This document shows positions 1-6,513 of a stretch of 10,700 nt of DNA, in pieces; position 1 is the first letter of the stretch; the number at the start of each line of letters is the position of its first letter. The notes below the pieces were generated by a model that worked only from the letters and a program-made list of their open reading frames with translations, ran no database searches and was not told where the DNA came from. This DNA is from Clostridia bacterium (GTDB lineage Bacteria > Bacillota > Clostridia > Christensenellales > Pumilibacteraceae): positions 1-10,700 of the forward strand of contig CAAGAW010000027.1 in assembly GCA_900767465.1 (NCBI GenBank), in the 5' to 3' direction. A program made the translations under genes and the position numbers.

Positions 1-170
1 ACGAACACTTGCCTGTGGCGGCTCGCCTGCCGAGAAATCCCCTGCAATAGGAACGAAAACAATCGTACACGACTACTCCGAATACTTGCCCGCAGGGGCT
101 CCCTGCCGCGCCGACCCACCTTGCCTGTGGCGGCTCGCCACCTCGCCTGCGCGGACTCCGCGCCGCATAC
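1..170. repeat. Dispersed GC-rich hairpin repeat cluster (left copy)
   Basis: Gene-free DNA built from modules that recur elsewhere in the window. It holds a CGAGAAATCCCC module (31-42), a GAACGAAAACAATCGTACAC module (51-70) and short hairpins with a three-base loop. The hairpins are GGCG-GCT-CGCC (17-27), GCAGGG-GCT-CCCTGC (92-106), TGGCG-GCT-CGCCA (128-140) and GCGCGG-ACT-CCGCGC (149-163). Related copies lie at 1956-2158 (opposite orientation) and 8425-8661. No coding region is supported here. Function is unknown; a non-autonomous repeat family is the simplest reading. Confidence 0.75.
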
Positions 171-225
171 ACCCGTTTTTCTACCTTTCGGACAGAATAA
201 ATACCGAAAAGTGGTATATAAATAA

Positions 226-254
226 TTGAAAAACTAACGCGTATATGATATAAT
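226..254 (+). promoter_or_regulatory. Sigma-A-type promoter for the EamA transporter gene
   Basis: TTGAAA (226-231) and TATAAT (249-254) are separated by 17 bases. A start near 261 gives a leader of about 47 bases. The leader contains a dyad, AACGGA-ATGT-TCCGTT (274-289), that could be flanked by GCGC pairs (266-269 with 292-295), just before the AAGGA ribosome-binding site at 296-300. The dyad could be an operator or an RNA hairpin; the sequence alone does not decide. Confidence 0.75.
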
Positions 255-307
255 TGATAATCGGAGCGCAACGAACGGAATGTTCCGTTACGCGCAAGGA
301 TACGGAC

Positions 308-1249
308 ATGCAAACGATACTTTTCTTTATTTTAATAAGTTTAGCGCGGATAATAGAGTCGCTATGCAACAAACGCACGAGTTCGCTCGTAACGAGCCGC
401 ACCAAGTTTTTCGCGTACGGCGCATACTACGAAGCGGCTTCGGCGGCATTTTCGCTGATCGCGCTTGTTTTTGCGGGATTTTACGGCTTTGACGGCATTA
501 CCGTGCTTTGCGCGGCGGCACAAGGGCTGATGTTCATATTCGAACTGTTCACCAACCTTGCGGCGATACGCGGCGGAACGCTGATACTCTGCAATATGTT
601 CGCAATGGGCGGACTGATTATCCCGTGCGTTGCGGGAATCTTCCTCTTCGACGAGGCAATGTCGCTCGGACAGTGGGCGGGGCTTGCGCTGTTTATCGTG
701 TCGGCGGCGATTCTTGCGTCCGACTCGAATAAAACGAACGTGAAACTCACACCGAAAACTCTTGCGCTTTTAATCGTGAATCTGCTTGTAAACGGCGGGG
801 TTATGATCTTTCAGAAGGTTTTCGCCATATACCGCCCGGACGGCAACGTTGCGCTGTATTCGTTTTTAACGTTCGCGATAAACGCCGTCGTTCTTTCGAT
901 ATGCCTGCTCGTGCGGACTCTGATTAACAAGCGCACTCCCGCGCTGACCGGGACCGCGCACGAACCGATCGTTTCGGGCAACGAAAACGCCGATACGCAT
1001 ACGCGATTCGAGAAAATTCTGTACCTTTACGGCGCGTTGCTCGCACTTGCGATGTTTACGCTCAATCTGCTCATTACGATGCTTGCGAAAACTGTTCCGT
1101 CCGTTGTTCTTTTTCCCGTGTCCGCATGCATAGCGATAACCATCACAACGCTTATAGGCGCGATCGTGTTCAAAGAAAAACTCACGCTCCGCAAAATAAT
1201 CGGGATCGCGTTCGGGATCGGCTCGATCGTAATAATCAACCTGTTGTGA
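308..1249 (+). CDS. EamA/DMT-superfamily membrane transporter
   Basis: A 313-residue, strongly hydrophobic protein with about ten predicted membrane segments and the two-halves layout of drug/metabolite transporters. The last segment region (VVLFPVSACIAITITTLIGA, then VFKEKLTLRKIIGI and a final helix) is typical of the end of an EamA domain. A hydrophilic loop of about 35 residues, rich in T, N and H, separates the middle of the second half. The start at 308 is chosen because AAGGA (296-300) precedes it by 7 bases. The longer frame opening at the TTG at 254 would overlap the promoter's -10 box. The substrate cannot be predicted; members export metabolites, amino acids or drugs. The gene appears monocistronic, with its own promoter and a terminator at 1293-1323. 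Confidence 0.85.
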   Translation: MQTILFFILISLARIIESLCNKRTSSLVTSRTKFFAYGAYYEAASAAFSLIALVFAGFYGFDGITVLCAAAQGLMFIFELFTNLAAIRGGTLILCNMFAMGGLIIPCVAGIFLFDEAMSLGQWAGLALFIVSAAILASDSNKTNVKLTPKTLALLIVNLLVNGGVMIFQKVFAIYRPDGNVALYSFLTFAINAVVLSICLLVRTLINKRTPALTGTAHEPIVSGNENADTHTRFEKILYLYGALLALAMFTLNLLITMLAKTVPSVVLFPVSACIAITITTLIGAIVFKEKLTLRKIIGIAFGIGSIVIINLL

Positions 1250-1292
1250 CCCGGCGCGATAGCCGCCCGCGCGTAAACCGAAACCGTATAAT

Positions 1293-1323
1293 AAAACGCT
1301 CGCCAAAAAGACTGGCGTTTTTT
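1293..1323 (+). terminator. Terminator after the transporter gene, possibly bidirectional
   Basis: CGCCA (1301-1305) pairs with TGGCG (1313-1317), followed by six T (1318-1323). Flanking AAAAC (1293-1297) can extend the stem with GTTTT. The opposing DUF2726 gene ends at 1332, so the hairpin sits between convergent genes and may serve both. Confidence 0.75.
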
Positions 1324-1331
1324 CTGTCGAT

Positions 1332-1889
1332 TTATTTATTTTTAAGAGACTTTGCCTTTTTGCGGAGATACCGCGCATCGAGCGACAGGTCGTCGAGCGT
1401 GAGCGTAAGTAGCGGCAATCCCGCACGATCAAGAATGCATTTTACTTTTTCGTCGCGCGCTTTGCGGTCGGCGCGATTATGGCTTGCGTCGTTGAGTTCG
1501 ACGGCAAGCACGGGCGTAAGATCTTTCGTAAACGCACAAAAGTCCACTACGCGGAAAAGTTCGCCGCGGTATGCCGCGTTGGTTTTGTCGATAACCGACA
1601 CGAGCGCGATTTGCGGAAAGATTTCGTATTCCGGGAGCGCGTCAACGAGCAGTTCGTACGCGGAGCGTTCGGGTGCGGACATAAACGGCGTACGCACTTT
1701 GTAGCGGTATTCGGGGTTTACCGGCTCGTCGTGCCGAGGCGGCAAAAGACTTATCGTCGCTATTATCACGAGCGCGACGCCCGCGATTTTGAGCGTTACG
1801 TCGGCAACGCCCGTAAATGCAAACGACAGCGCGAAACATATTACGCCGACCGCAAATACAGATAGTATTTTAAGAAATTTGTTTTTCAT
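1332..1889 (-). CDS. Membrane-anchored DUF2726 domain protein (PD-(D/E)XK-like)
   Basis: A 185-residue protein. Two hydrophobic helices at about 5-26 and 31-50 form a membrane anchor, followed by a soluble domain. That domain has the look of DUF2726: SAPERSAYELLVDALPEY (71-88), FPQIALVSVI (91-100), VVDF (114-117) and AVELNDASH (129-137), then a basic stretch and a final AGLPLLTLTLDDLS strand-helix. The family is thought to adopt a nuclease-like PD-(D/E)XK fold, with E74, D116 and E131 as candidate acidic residues. Whether it cleaves nucleic acid is unproven. The start has AGAGGA just upstream with short spacing (about 4 bases). It is convergent with the transporter gene and has no operon partner. 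Function in the cell is unknown. Confidence 0.75.
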   Translation of the reverse strand: MKNKFLKILSVFAVGVICFALSFAFTGVADVTLKIAGVALVIIATISLLPPRHDEPVNPEYRYKVRTPFMSAPERSAYELLVDALPEYEIFPQIALVSVIDKTNAAYRGELFRVVDFCAFTKDLTPVLAVELNDASHNRADRKARDEKVKCILDRAGLPLLTLTLDDLSLDARYLRKKAKSLKNK

Positions 1890-1976
1890 GCTTCCTCTTT
1901 AAATCGTATCGCGACGAATATTCGGATTTCCCGTACGCCGCTATTTCTTTTTCGCGCGGCGCGGAGCCTGCGTAGG

Positions 1977-2128
1977 GCGCGGAGCCCGCGCGGGCAAGTA
2001 TTTGGCGCTTTTGTGTGCGATTGTTTTCGTTCCTTCCGCGGGGGATTTCTCGGCGCGGAGCCCGCGCGGGCAAGTATTTGGTGCTTTTGTGTGCGATTGT
2101 CTTCGTTTCTTCCGCGGGGAATTTCTCG
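1977..2128. repeat. Tandem duplication of a 76-bp unit
   Basis: Copy 1 (1977-2052) and copy 2 (2053-2128) have equal length and differ at only four positions that I can see. Each begins with the hairpin GCGCGG-AGC-CCGCGC and ends with the complement of the CGAGAAATCCCC module. In reverse complement each copy matches the repeat units at 31-106 and 8549-8643, so this is the same family in the opposite orientation. Confidence 0.9.
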
Positions 2129-2391
2129 ACTTCGGCTGCGCCTACGCTCGAAATGACAACGTGTACGTTTGGTTTTATCAAGTTAGTCACTGCAACAACG
2201 TTACTCGCGTTTGGAATGACAGCGGCGTAAGTTTGATTTATACTGTCATTTTGCCCGACACGGGGGGGGCGTTACTCGTCTTCCCGCTCGTTCTGCGATG
2301 TCATTTCGACCGGAGCGAGGGTTTTACCCGAACGCAGCGGAGAAATCCCCCGTGAGAGAGGTATATGGTTTTATTCCGCCCTTCCCGACGC

Positions 2392-2441
2392 AAAAAAAAC
2401 GCGTGCGGCTCGCCGGAAAGGGCGAAACGGCAAGCGTTTTT
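2392..2441 (-). terminator. Long imperfect hairpin, likely bidirectional terminator
   Basis: AAAAACGC (2395-2402) pairs with GCGTTTTT (2434-2441), TGC (2404-2406) with GCA (2430-2432), and TCGCC (2410-2414) with GGCGA (2421-2425), around the loop GGAAAG. Read on the minus strand it ends in eight T (2392-2399). It could stop any transcript that passes the hairpin behind jag; on the plus strand it ends in five T. Confidence 0.6.
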
Positions 2442-2565
2442 CTGTTATTTATGGTATTTTGCGTCATAGTCAAACCGTCGCGACGAGAAAATCCGGACGT
2501 CGGCTGCACGCGGTCTGCCCGATAACGGAATCCGTACGTCGGTTATACTCAACCGACCCGGCCGG

Positions 2566-2590
2566 AAAAAGACACGGTTGCAACGACCGT
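2566..2590 (-). terminator. Probable terminator of the rnpA-yidD-yidC-jag transcript
   Basis: On the minus strand ACGGTCG (2590-2584) pairs with CAACCGT (2580-2574), one pair being a G-U wobble, around a three-base loop. Three bases and then five T (2570-2566) follow. It lies 12 bases beyond the jag stop codon. The T-run is short and slightly displaced, so efficiency may be modest. Confidence 0.5.
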
Positions 2591-2602
2591 TACAAGTCGC
2601 GA

Positions 2603-3460
2603 TTATTCTTCGACCGGAGCCGATTCCGCGGCGGGCGCGTCCTTGCGCGGCGAGCGGGGTTTGTTATTGTATCTGTTGTTGTGGTAACCGCCTTCGCGCT
2701 TGGGAATAACCACTACGCGGCGGTTAGGTTCTTTACCCTCCGACTTGGTGATAACCTTGTCGTTATCGCCGAGCGTGGAATGAATGATCTTACGTTGATC
2801 GCTGCTCATCGCATCAAGCGTGATTTTTCTGCCGGTGCGCACGCATTTTTCGGCGGTCTTGTTGGCAAGGCGGATAAGCGATTCTTCGCGGTGAGCGCGA
2901 TAATCCTTGGCGTCTACCGTAACGCAGACGTACTTGTCGCCCGCTTTTTCGGCGGCGCGCTTTGCAAGAACGGTGATCGCGTCGAGAACCTCGCCGTGAT
3001 GTCCGATAACGGTAGCGTCGTCGGTGTCGAGCGTAACGCGGACCGCGCCTTCGGCGGCCTCCGCTTTAACGGCGGCGGTAATGCCCATAAGCGGCAACAG
3101 TTCGGACACGTATTTTTCGGCAAGCTCGACCGCTTTGGGATCCACGGGTTTTGCCTCGCGGGGAACGATCGTTTTCGGACGCGTGTCCGCAGTCGGTTTC
3201 TTTTCCGCGGGGGCGGGTTTTTTCTCCGTACGCTCGGGGCGGGCGGGACGAGGCTGTTTCGGCTCGCACGCCTTCTTCTCTTCTTTTACTTCGGCTGCGG
3301 ACTCGTCGCCGATAACCGTAAGTTTTACGATCGCTTTGCGGAAAAGTCCGGGAAGCTGGATTATCTGTACTTCTACTTCGTCGCGGGTAACGCCGAGTTC
3401 GGCACATCCCGCGGCAATTGCGTCTTCGGTCTTTTTGCCGCGCGCTTCGATTTCTCTCAT
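2603..3460 (-). CDS. jag: Jag/KhpB RNA-binding protein (Jag-N, KH, R3H)
   Basis: A 285-residue protein with the full Jag layout. The N-terminal Jag-N domain covers about 1-52, and a Pro/Lys/Glu-rich linker about 55-106. A KH domain (about 110-183) has the GxxG loop as GHHG at 153-156, followed by EVLDAI. An R3H domain (about 190-258) has R223-x3-H227. The basic, Asn/Gly-rich tail (about 260-285) is likely disordered. Jag/KhpB proteins bind RNA, often with KhpA, and affect cell elongation and division. The gene follows yidC by 55 bases, the usual arrangement in Bacillota. AGAGG lies 7 bases before the ATG. The next genes expected in many Bacillota (mnmE, mnmG) are absent here. Confidence 0.93.
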   Translation of the reverse strand: MREIEARGKKTEDAIAAGCAELGVTRDEVEVQIIQLPGLFRKAIVKLTVIGDESAAEVKEEKKACEPKQPRPARPERTEKKPAPAEKKPTADTRPKTIVPREAKPVDPKAVELAEKYVSELLPLMGITAAVKAEAAEGAVRVTLDTDDATVIGHHGEVLDAITVLAKRAAEKAGDKYVCVTVDAKDYRAHREESLIRLANKTAEKCVRTGRKITLDAMSSDQRKIIHSTLGDNDKVITKSEGKEPNRRVVVIPKREGGYHNNRYNNKPRSPRKDAPAAESAPVEE

Positions 3461-3515
3461 AATTAACCTCTTTTTTTGCGTAACGGTCGTATCCGACCGC
3501 GTTATTTCGTTTATT

Positions 3516-4676
3516 TTACTTTTCTTCGACGTCGTTGGGATCGGGACGGCCGTACTTATGCACCGTTTCGGCGGCTTTCTTCGCGGCTTTTTTGTCGATT
3601 ACGATAAACAGAAGGCTGGAAGAAAGACTGATTGCGAGCGACACGAGATAGTTGACGACGAGATATAGCGAGAAACACGCCGTGTAACTGAGCGAGAATA
3701 TACCCATAAGCACGGGCATCATGAACATCATCATCTTCATGGTGCTGCCGCCGCCCATAGCGTCGTTCACCTGTCCGCTCTTCTTTTGCTGGCGCATGGT
3801 GATCCACTGCATGAGGAACGAAAGTCCTACCGACAATACGGGAAGGATAAGATAACCGTTTGCACGGTTATAACTCGTATCCAGAAGTCTGCCCATAACC
3901 GTGTCGTAAGGCGCGATCATCTCGCCGACGGTAGTCGCGTCGAGACCCATTTTTTCGGGATTTTTGGCATAATCGCCGATATTCTGCTCGAAAGTCGTCT
4001 TGTTGTTTATTTCTTTTTTCCACGGAACGTCGGGCGACCAGATATTTTCGATCCAGAGGAAACTGATTTTAGTCTCTTCGTAACGAAGCGCAACCTTGTA
4101 CTGAGCGTACTGCGTTCTGTCGTCCCAGACCGTATCGTCCGCTTTTTTATACGACTCGGAAATGTGTCCTTCGGCGCGAAGTTTGCCGATGACCTCGTCT
4201 TTCTCGGCGCCCAGGTTGTCGTATTCGGTTACGGCGGCGTTATACGTCTCGTAAAGATCCTGATACTGCGTGAAGTTGTAGTATGCGCTGATCTTGTTGA
4301 GTCCGAGAAGCAGCGTTATAAAGATAACCATCGTCGCGATCGCGGGCAGACAGGACGAAAAGTAAGAAAACCCTTCCTTTTTCTGAAGTTCCATCTGTTT
4401 GCGCGAGAACTCCTGCGGATCGGGGTATTGCTTTTGCAATTTTTCGATCTGCGGCGCGAGACGTTCGCTTATCTTCTGGTTTTTTCTGCCTTTGTACCGC
4501 TGGAAAATATCGAGCGGCGAAAGCACGATTTTAAGCAGCACGGTGAACAGTACTATTCGCCAGCCGTAGTTCGCGACGAAAGAGAACACGGTAAGAATAA
4601 GCCATTCCCAAAGCCCTTTCGGTTGGGCGACGACCAAAGATTCGCCGAGGAGGGATATTCCGTTCAAAAAAGCCAT
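3516..4676 (-). CDS. yidC: YidC/Oxa1/SpoIIIJ membrane protein insertase
   Basis: A 386-residue insertase that places proteins in the cytoplasmic membrane with or without SecYEG. TM1 is about 23-54, a charged cytoplasmic hairpin 56-108, and TM2 about 109-127 starting at the CLP motif (109-111). TM3 is near 273-292, a short loop with MRQQKKSG follows, then two further helices, and a basic tail ends in DVEEK. The groove Arg of YidC proteins aligns with K49 (TVLLKIVLSPL). The extracellular loop between TM2 and TM3 is expanded to about 145 residues and is rich in charged, Tyr and Trp residues. The start is clear: AAGGAG 7 bases before the ATG. The gene overlaps the yidD end by 13 bases, so the two are probably coupled. 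Confidence 0.95.
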   Translation of the reverse strand: MAFLNGISLLGESLVVAQPKGLWEWLILTVFSFVANYGWRIVLFTVLLKIVLSPLDIFQRYKGRKNQKISERLAPQIEKLQKQYPDPQEFSRKQMELQKKEGFSYFSSCLPAIATMVIFITLLLGLNKISAYYNFTQYQDLYETYNAAVTEYDNLGAEKDEVIGKLRAEGHISESYKKADDTVWDDRTQYAQYKVALRYEETKISFLWIENIWSPDVPWKKEINNKTTFEQNIGDYAKNPEKMGLDATTVGEMIAPYDTVMGRLLDTSYNRANGYLILPVLSVGLSFLMQWITMRQQKKSGQVNDAMGGGSTMKMMMFMMPVLMGIFSLSYTACFSLYLVVNYLVSLAISLSSSLLFIVIDKKAAKKAAETVHKYGRPDPNDVEEK

Positions 4677-4945
4677 TTCATATCTCCTTTTGGATTGTCG
4701 GGGACGGGGTCGAACCCGCCTTTATTCCACGGAACGCAACGAAGAATCCTTCTGATTCCGAGGTACGCGCCTTTTATCGCTCCGAATTTCGCTACCGCCT
4801 CCAGCATATAAGCCGAACACGAGGGCGTATAAATGCACATCGCGGGCTTGTGAGGCGAAATGCACTTGCGGTAGAATCTTACGGGCAGGGTCACTACCCA
4901 CCGGAAGGACAGAAAGCGGATTATCGCATTCTTTTTCTTTTTCAT
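4664..4945 (-). CDS. yidD: YidD membrane protein insertion efficiency factor
   Basis: A 93-residue protein with the complete YidD signature: FYRKCISP (24-31), CIYTPSCSAYMLEAV (37-51), KGAYLGIRRILRC (58-70) and GGFDPVP (76-82). Cys28, Cys37, Cys43 and Cys70 are present. The N-terminus (KKKKNAIIRFLSFRWVVTLP) is basic and amphipathic, suiting a peripheral role at the inner membrane face. YidD assists YidC-dependent insertion. Its ATG overlaps the rnpA stop by 4 bases (ATGA) and only weak Shine-Dalgarno character precedes it, so translation is probably coupled to rnpA. Confidence 0.95.
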   Translation of the reverse strand: MKKKKNAIIRFLSFRWVVTLPVRFYRKCISPHKPAMCIYTPSCSAYMLEAVAKFGAIKGAYLGIRRILRCVPWNKGGFDPVPDNPKGDMKWLF

Positions 4946-5280
4946 GATTTTCTGAGTCCCGCACGGTCGAGACAGGCTTTCATCGTCGCTCTGAGCCGGT
5001 CGAACGAGAGTTCGTCTATTCCTTTGCGGGCAACGAATATAGCCTGACAGCCGCTCAGCGACGGTATTTCGTCCGCTATAATCGAGCGCATACGACGTTT
5101 TACGAGGTTACGCACGACGGCGTGTCCGATTTTGTTGTTAACCGAAAAGCCGACTCGCGGAGAAGGCGCGGACGACGGAATGAAGCACAACGTAACTTTG
5201 TCGCCGCCGACGCGTGTGCCTCGCGCGTACACGTATGCGTAAGATCCTCGCTTGCTTAATCGGTATTTTTTCGGAAGCAT
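4942..5280 (-). CDS. rnpA: Ribonuclease P protein component
   Basis: A 112-residue basic protein of the RnpA family, the protein subunit that helps RNase P RNA bind and cleave precursor tRNA 5' leaders. The family start (LPKKYRLSKRGSYAYVYARG) and the central RNR motif RNLVKRRMR (57-65) after KIGHAVV are clear. Length is normal. The ribosome-binding site is modest: AAAGG, 11 bases before the ATG. The gene lies 76 bases after rpmH but is separated from it by a terminator hairpin (5304-5330), so its expression depends on read-through or on a promoter inside rpmH. Confidence 0.95.
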   Translation of the reverse strand: MLPKKYRLSKRGSYAYVYARGTRVGGDKVTLCFIPSSAPSPRVGFSVNNKIGHAVVRNLVKRRMRSIIADEIPSLSGCQAIFVARKGIDELSFDRLRATMKACLDRAGLRKS

Positions 5281-5303
5281 GCTTTCGCCCGCCTTTCTAA
5301 CTC

Positions 5304-5330
5304 AAAAAAGCCCCCGTTTGATTCGGGGGC
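5304..5330 (-). terminator. Terminator hairpin between rpmH and rnpA
   Basis: On the minus strand GCCCCCG (5330-5324) pairs perfectly with CGGGGGC (5316-5310) around a 7-base loop, followed at once by six T (5309-5304). It lies 26 bases after the rpmH stop and 23 before the rnpA ATG. It probably lowers rnpA-yidD-yidC-jag transcription relative to rpmH. Confidence 0.85.
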
Positions 5331-5356
5331 GGAAATTTCGGTCTTAAATCCCCCGA

Positions 5357-5509
5357 TCAATGACTGCCCAGAGGCTTGACTGCAACGTTTGCTCTGCCCT
5401 TGCGGCGACGACGGGAGAGAACTCTTCTGCCGCTCGAAGTTTTCATTCTCTGACGAAAGCCGTGAACTTTGACTCTCGATCTCTTTTTGGGTTGATACGT
5501 TCTTTTCAT
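5357..5509 (-). CDS. rpmH: 50S ribosomal protein L34
   Basis: A 50-residue protein, very rich in Arg and Lys, found by direct translation. It begins MKRTYQPKKRSRVKVHGF, continues through FRQRMKTSSGRRVLSRRRRKGR, and ends in AVKPLGSH, a slightly extended C-terminus for the family. L34 is a small structural protein of the large ribosomal subunit. AGGAG lies 9 bases before the ATG. A near-consensus promoter (5548-5576) drives it, and a terminator follows, so it is probably made mostly as a short, abundant mRNA. Confidence 0.96.
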   Translation of the reverse strand: MKRTYQPKKRSRVKVHGFRQRMKTSSGRRVLSRRRRKGRANVAVKPLGSH

Positions 5510-5547
5510 ATTATTTATCTCCTGAATTTGTTAAACGCTACCGAAAC

Positions 5548-5576
5548 ATTATACAAAAATTCGGTCTTTAAGTCAA
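5548..5576 (-). promoter_or_regulatory. Near-consensus promoter of rpmH
   Basis: On the minus strand TTGACT (5576-5571), a 17-base spacer and TATAAT (5553-5548). This is one base from the sigma-A consensus, as expected for a ribosomal protein gene. The rpmH ATG lies 38 bases beyond the -10 box. Confidence 0.9.
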
Positions 5577-5604
5577 CTGTTTTTACGCCTTGCCGCTTAA
5601 ATCC

Positions 5605-5633
5605 TTGCAATTTTTCCGCGCGGGGTGTATAAT
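5605..5633 (+). promoter_or_regulatory. Promoter of the ttcA-like gene
   Basis: TTGCAA (5605-5610), a 17-base spacer and TATAAT (5628-5633). Transcription should begin near 5640, exactly where the structured leader begins. It is divergent from the rpmH promoter, with 28 bases between the two -35 boxes. Confidence 0.8.
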
Positions 5634-5639
5634 TAGTCC

Positions 5640-5700
5640 GGTCGGTGCGGTGCAAAATCCGCAAGGACGGATAAATCGCTTTATCCTCCGCCTGCCGACT
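5640..5700 (+). ncRNA. Structured leader of the ttcA-like mRNA (candidate three-way junction)
   Basis: The first ~60 bases of the predicted transcript fold cleanly by eye. P1 is GTCGG (5641-5645) with CCGAC (5695-5699). P2 is TGCGG (5646-5650) with CCGCA (5659-5663), loop TGCAAAAT. P3 is GGA plus GGATAAA (5665-5667, 5669-5675) with TTTATCC plus TCC (5680-5689), loop TCGC and one bulged C. Joining segments are short: none, A5664 and GCCTG (5690-5694). It matches no riboswitch class that I recognise. It may be a cis-regulatory leader or simply a stable 5' structure. The ribosome-binding site (GGGAG, 5717-5721) lies outside it. Confidence 0.5.
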
Positions 5701-5730
5701 CCGCATTAAAAACGACGGGAGAACTACTCG

Positions 5731-6513
5731 GTGACGCTTCAGAACATACTTTCATCCATGCGAAGAGCCGTGGAAAAATACGGAATGATTACGACCGGCG
5801 ACGCGGTGGCGGTGGGACTCAGCGGCGGCAAAGATTCGCTGGTGCTTCTCAAAGCCCTGTCCGCATTCCGCAGGTTTTCGCCCGCGCCGTTCACGCTTAA
5901 AGCGATAACGATAGATATGGGCATAGGCAACGTGGATTTCGAGCCGCTGAAAGCGTTCTGCAAGGAAGAAAACGTGCCGTACGTTATAGAAAAAACGGAC
6001 ATCGGCGAAATAATTTTCGACGTGAGAAAGGAAAAAAATCCCTGTTCTCTGTGCGCGAAGATGCGGCGCGGCGCGCTTAATACCGTGCTTAAAGCGGAAG
6101 GATGCAACAAACTCGCGCTCGGTCATCACGCCGACGACGTGGTTACGACTTATCTTCTCTCGCTTATCTACGAGGGACGTTTAAGCACTTTCGCGCCGGT
6201 GAGTTATATGTCGCGGTCGGACGTGACTCTTATCCGTCCGCTCGTGCTTACCGAGGAAAAAAACATCGCCGCTTACGCGCGCGAAGCGGGTTTGCCGGTA
6301 ACCAAAAGCCCGTGTCCCGCCAACCGCGAAACGCAACGCGAATATATGAAAAACCTTATAAAGTCGATTCAGAAAGATATTCCGTTCGCGCGCGACCGTA
6401 TGTTTTCGGCGATAACGAGTCCGGAACGGTATAATTTGTGGGATCAGTACCCCGTTTTCGATAAAAAAGACGGGGAAAATCCCGAAAAATCCGACGAAAA
6501 TAAGCAAAATTAA
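5731..6513 (+). CDS. ttcA: TtcA-like tRNA 2-thiocytidine synthetase (PP-loop ATPase)
   Basis: A 260-residue N-type ATP pyrophosphatase. The PP-loop SGGKDS is at 31-36. CSLC (105-108) is followed by KMRRGAL, as in TtcA. GHHADD lies at 131-136, and a third cysteine is in SPCPAN (C195). In TtcA three cysteines of this layout hold a [4Fe-4S] cluster used to put sulfur on cytidine 32 of some tRNAs. The enzyme is cytoplasmic. The last ~25 residues are charged and probably disordered. The start is a GTG at 5731 with GGGAG 9 bases before it; the next in-frame ATG (5758) would cut into the conserved first helix. Some related PP-loop proteins may have other tRNA targets, so the family is firmer than the exact substrate. 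Confidence 0.85.
   Translation: MTLQNILSSMRRAVEKYGMITTGDAVAVGLSGGKDSLVLLKALSAFRRFSPAPFTLKAITIDMGIGNVDFEPLKAFCKEENVPYVIEKTDIGEIIFDVRKEKNPCSLCAKMRRGALNTVLKAEGCNKLALGHHADDVVTTYLLSLIYEGRLSTFAPVSYMSRSDVTLIRPLVLTEEKNIAAYAREAGLPVTKSPCPANRETQREYMKNLIKSIQKDIPFARDRMFSAITSPERYNLWDQYPVFDKKDGENPEKSDENKQN

Larger units (their letters stand above)
1890..2602. other. Gene-free repeat-rich interval
   Basis: Open frames here translate repeat sequence and lack convincing ribosome-binding sites or family features. The interval holds the 76-bp tandem duplication (1977-2128), a CTCGAAATGACA module (2147-2158), a forward GTCATTTCGACCGGAGCGAGG module (2300-2320) followed by GGAGAAATCCCCC (2339-2351), and two terminator-like hairpins described separately. 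A further hairpin, GTCGGTT-ATACTC-AACCGAC (2538-2557), has no T-run and no assigned role. Confidence 0.7.

Noticed and set aside
1..170. CRISPR array in the repeat clusters
   Set aside because: Repeats are irregular in spacing, of several types, and lack uniform unique spacers or cas genes.
254..307. Longer N-terminus for the EamA transporter (TTG start at 254)
   Set aside because: It overlaps the -10 box TATAAT (249-254) and lacks a ribosome-binding site; the ATG at 308 has AAGGA at good spacing and begins the first membrane helix.
2002..2525. Open frames of 70-117 aa in the interval before jag
   Set aside because: They translate repeat modules, including the tandem duplication and the GTCATTTCGACC module, and have no family features.
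2459..3466. 335-aa plus-strand frame opposite jag
   Set aside because: Shadow of jag: the minus-strand product has complete Jag-N, KH and R3H domains and a good ribosome-binding site.
3786..4811. 341-aa plus-strand frame opposite yidC/yidD
   Set aside because: Antisense shadow; the minus strand encodes recognisable YidC and YidD.
5548..5632. Possible DnaA boxes (TTATACACC on the minus strand at 5632-5624; TTATACAAA nearby)
   Set aside because: Only two imperfect matches, each overlapping a promoter -10 box; no cluster or AT-rich unwinding region, so no origin is called.
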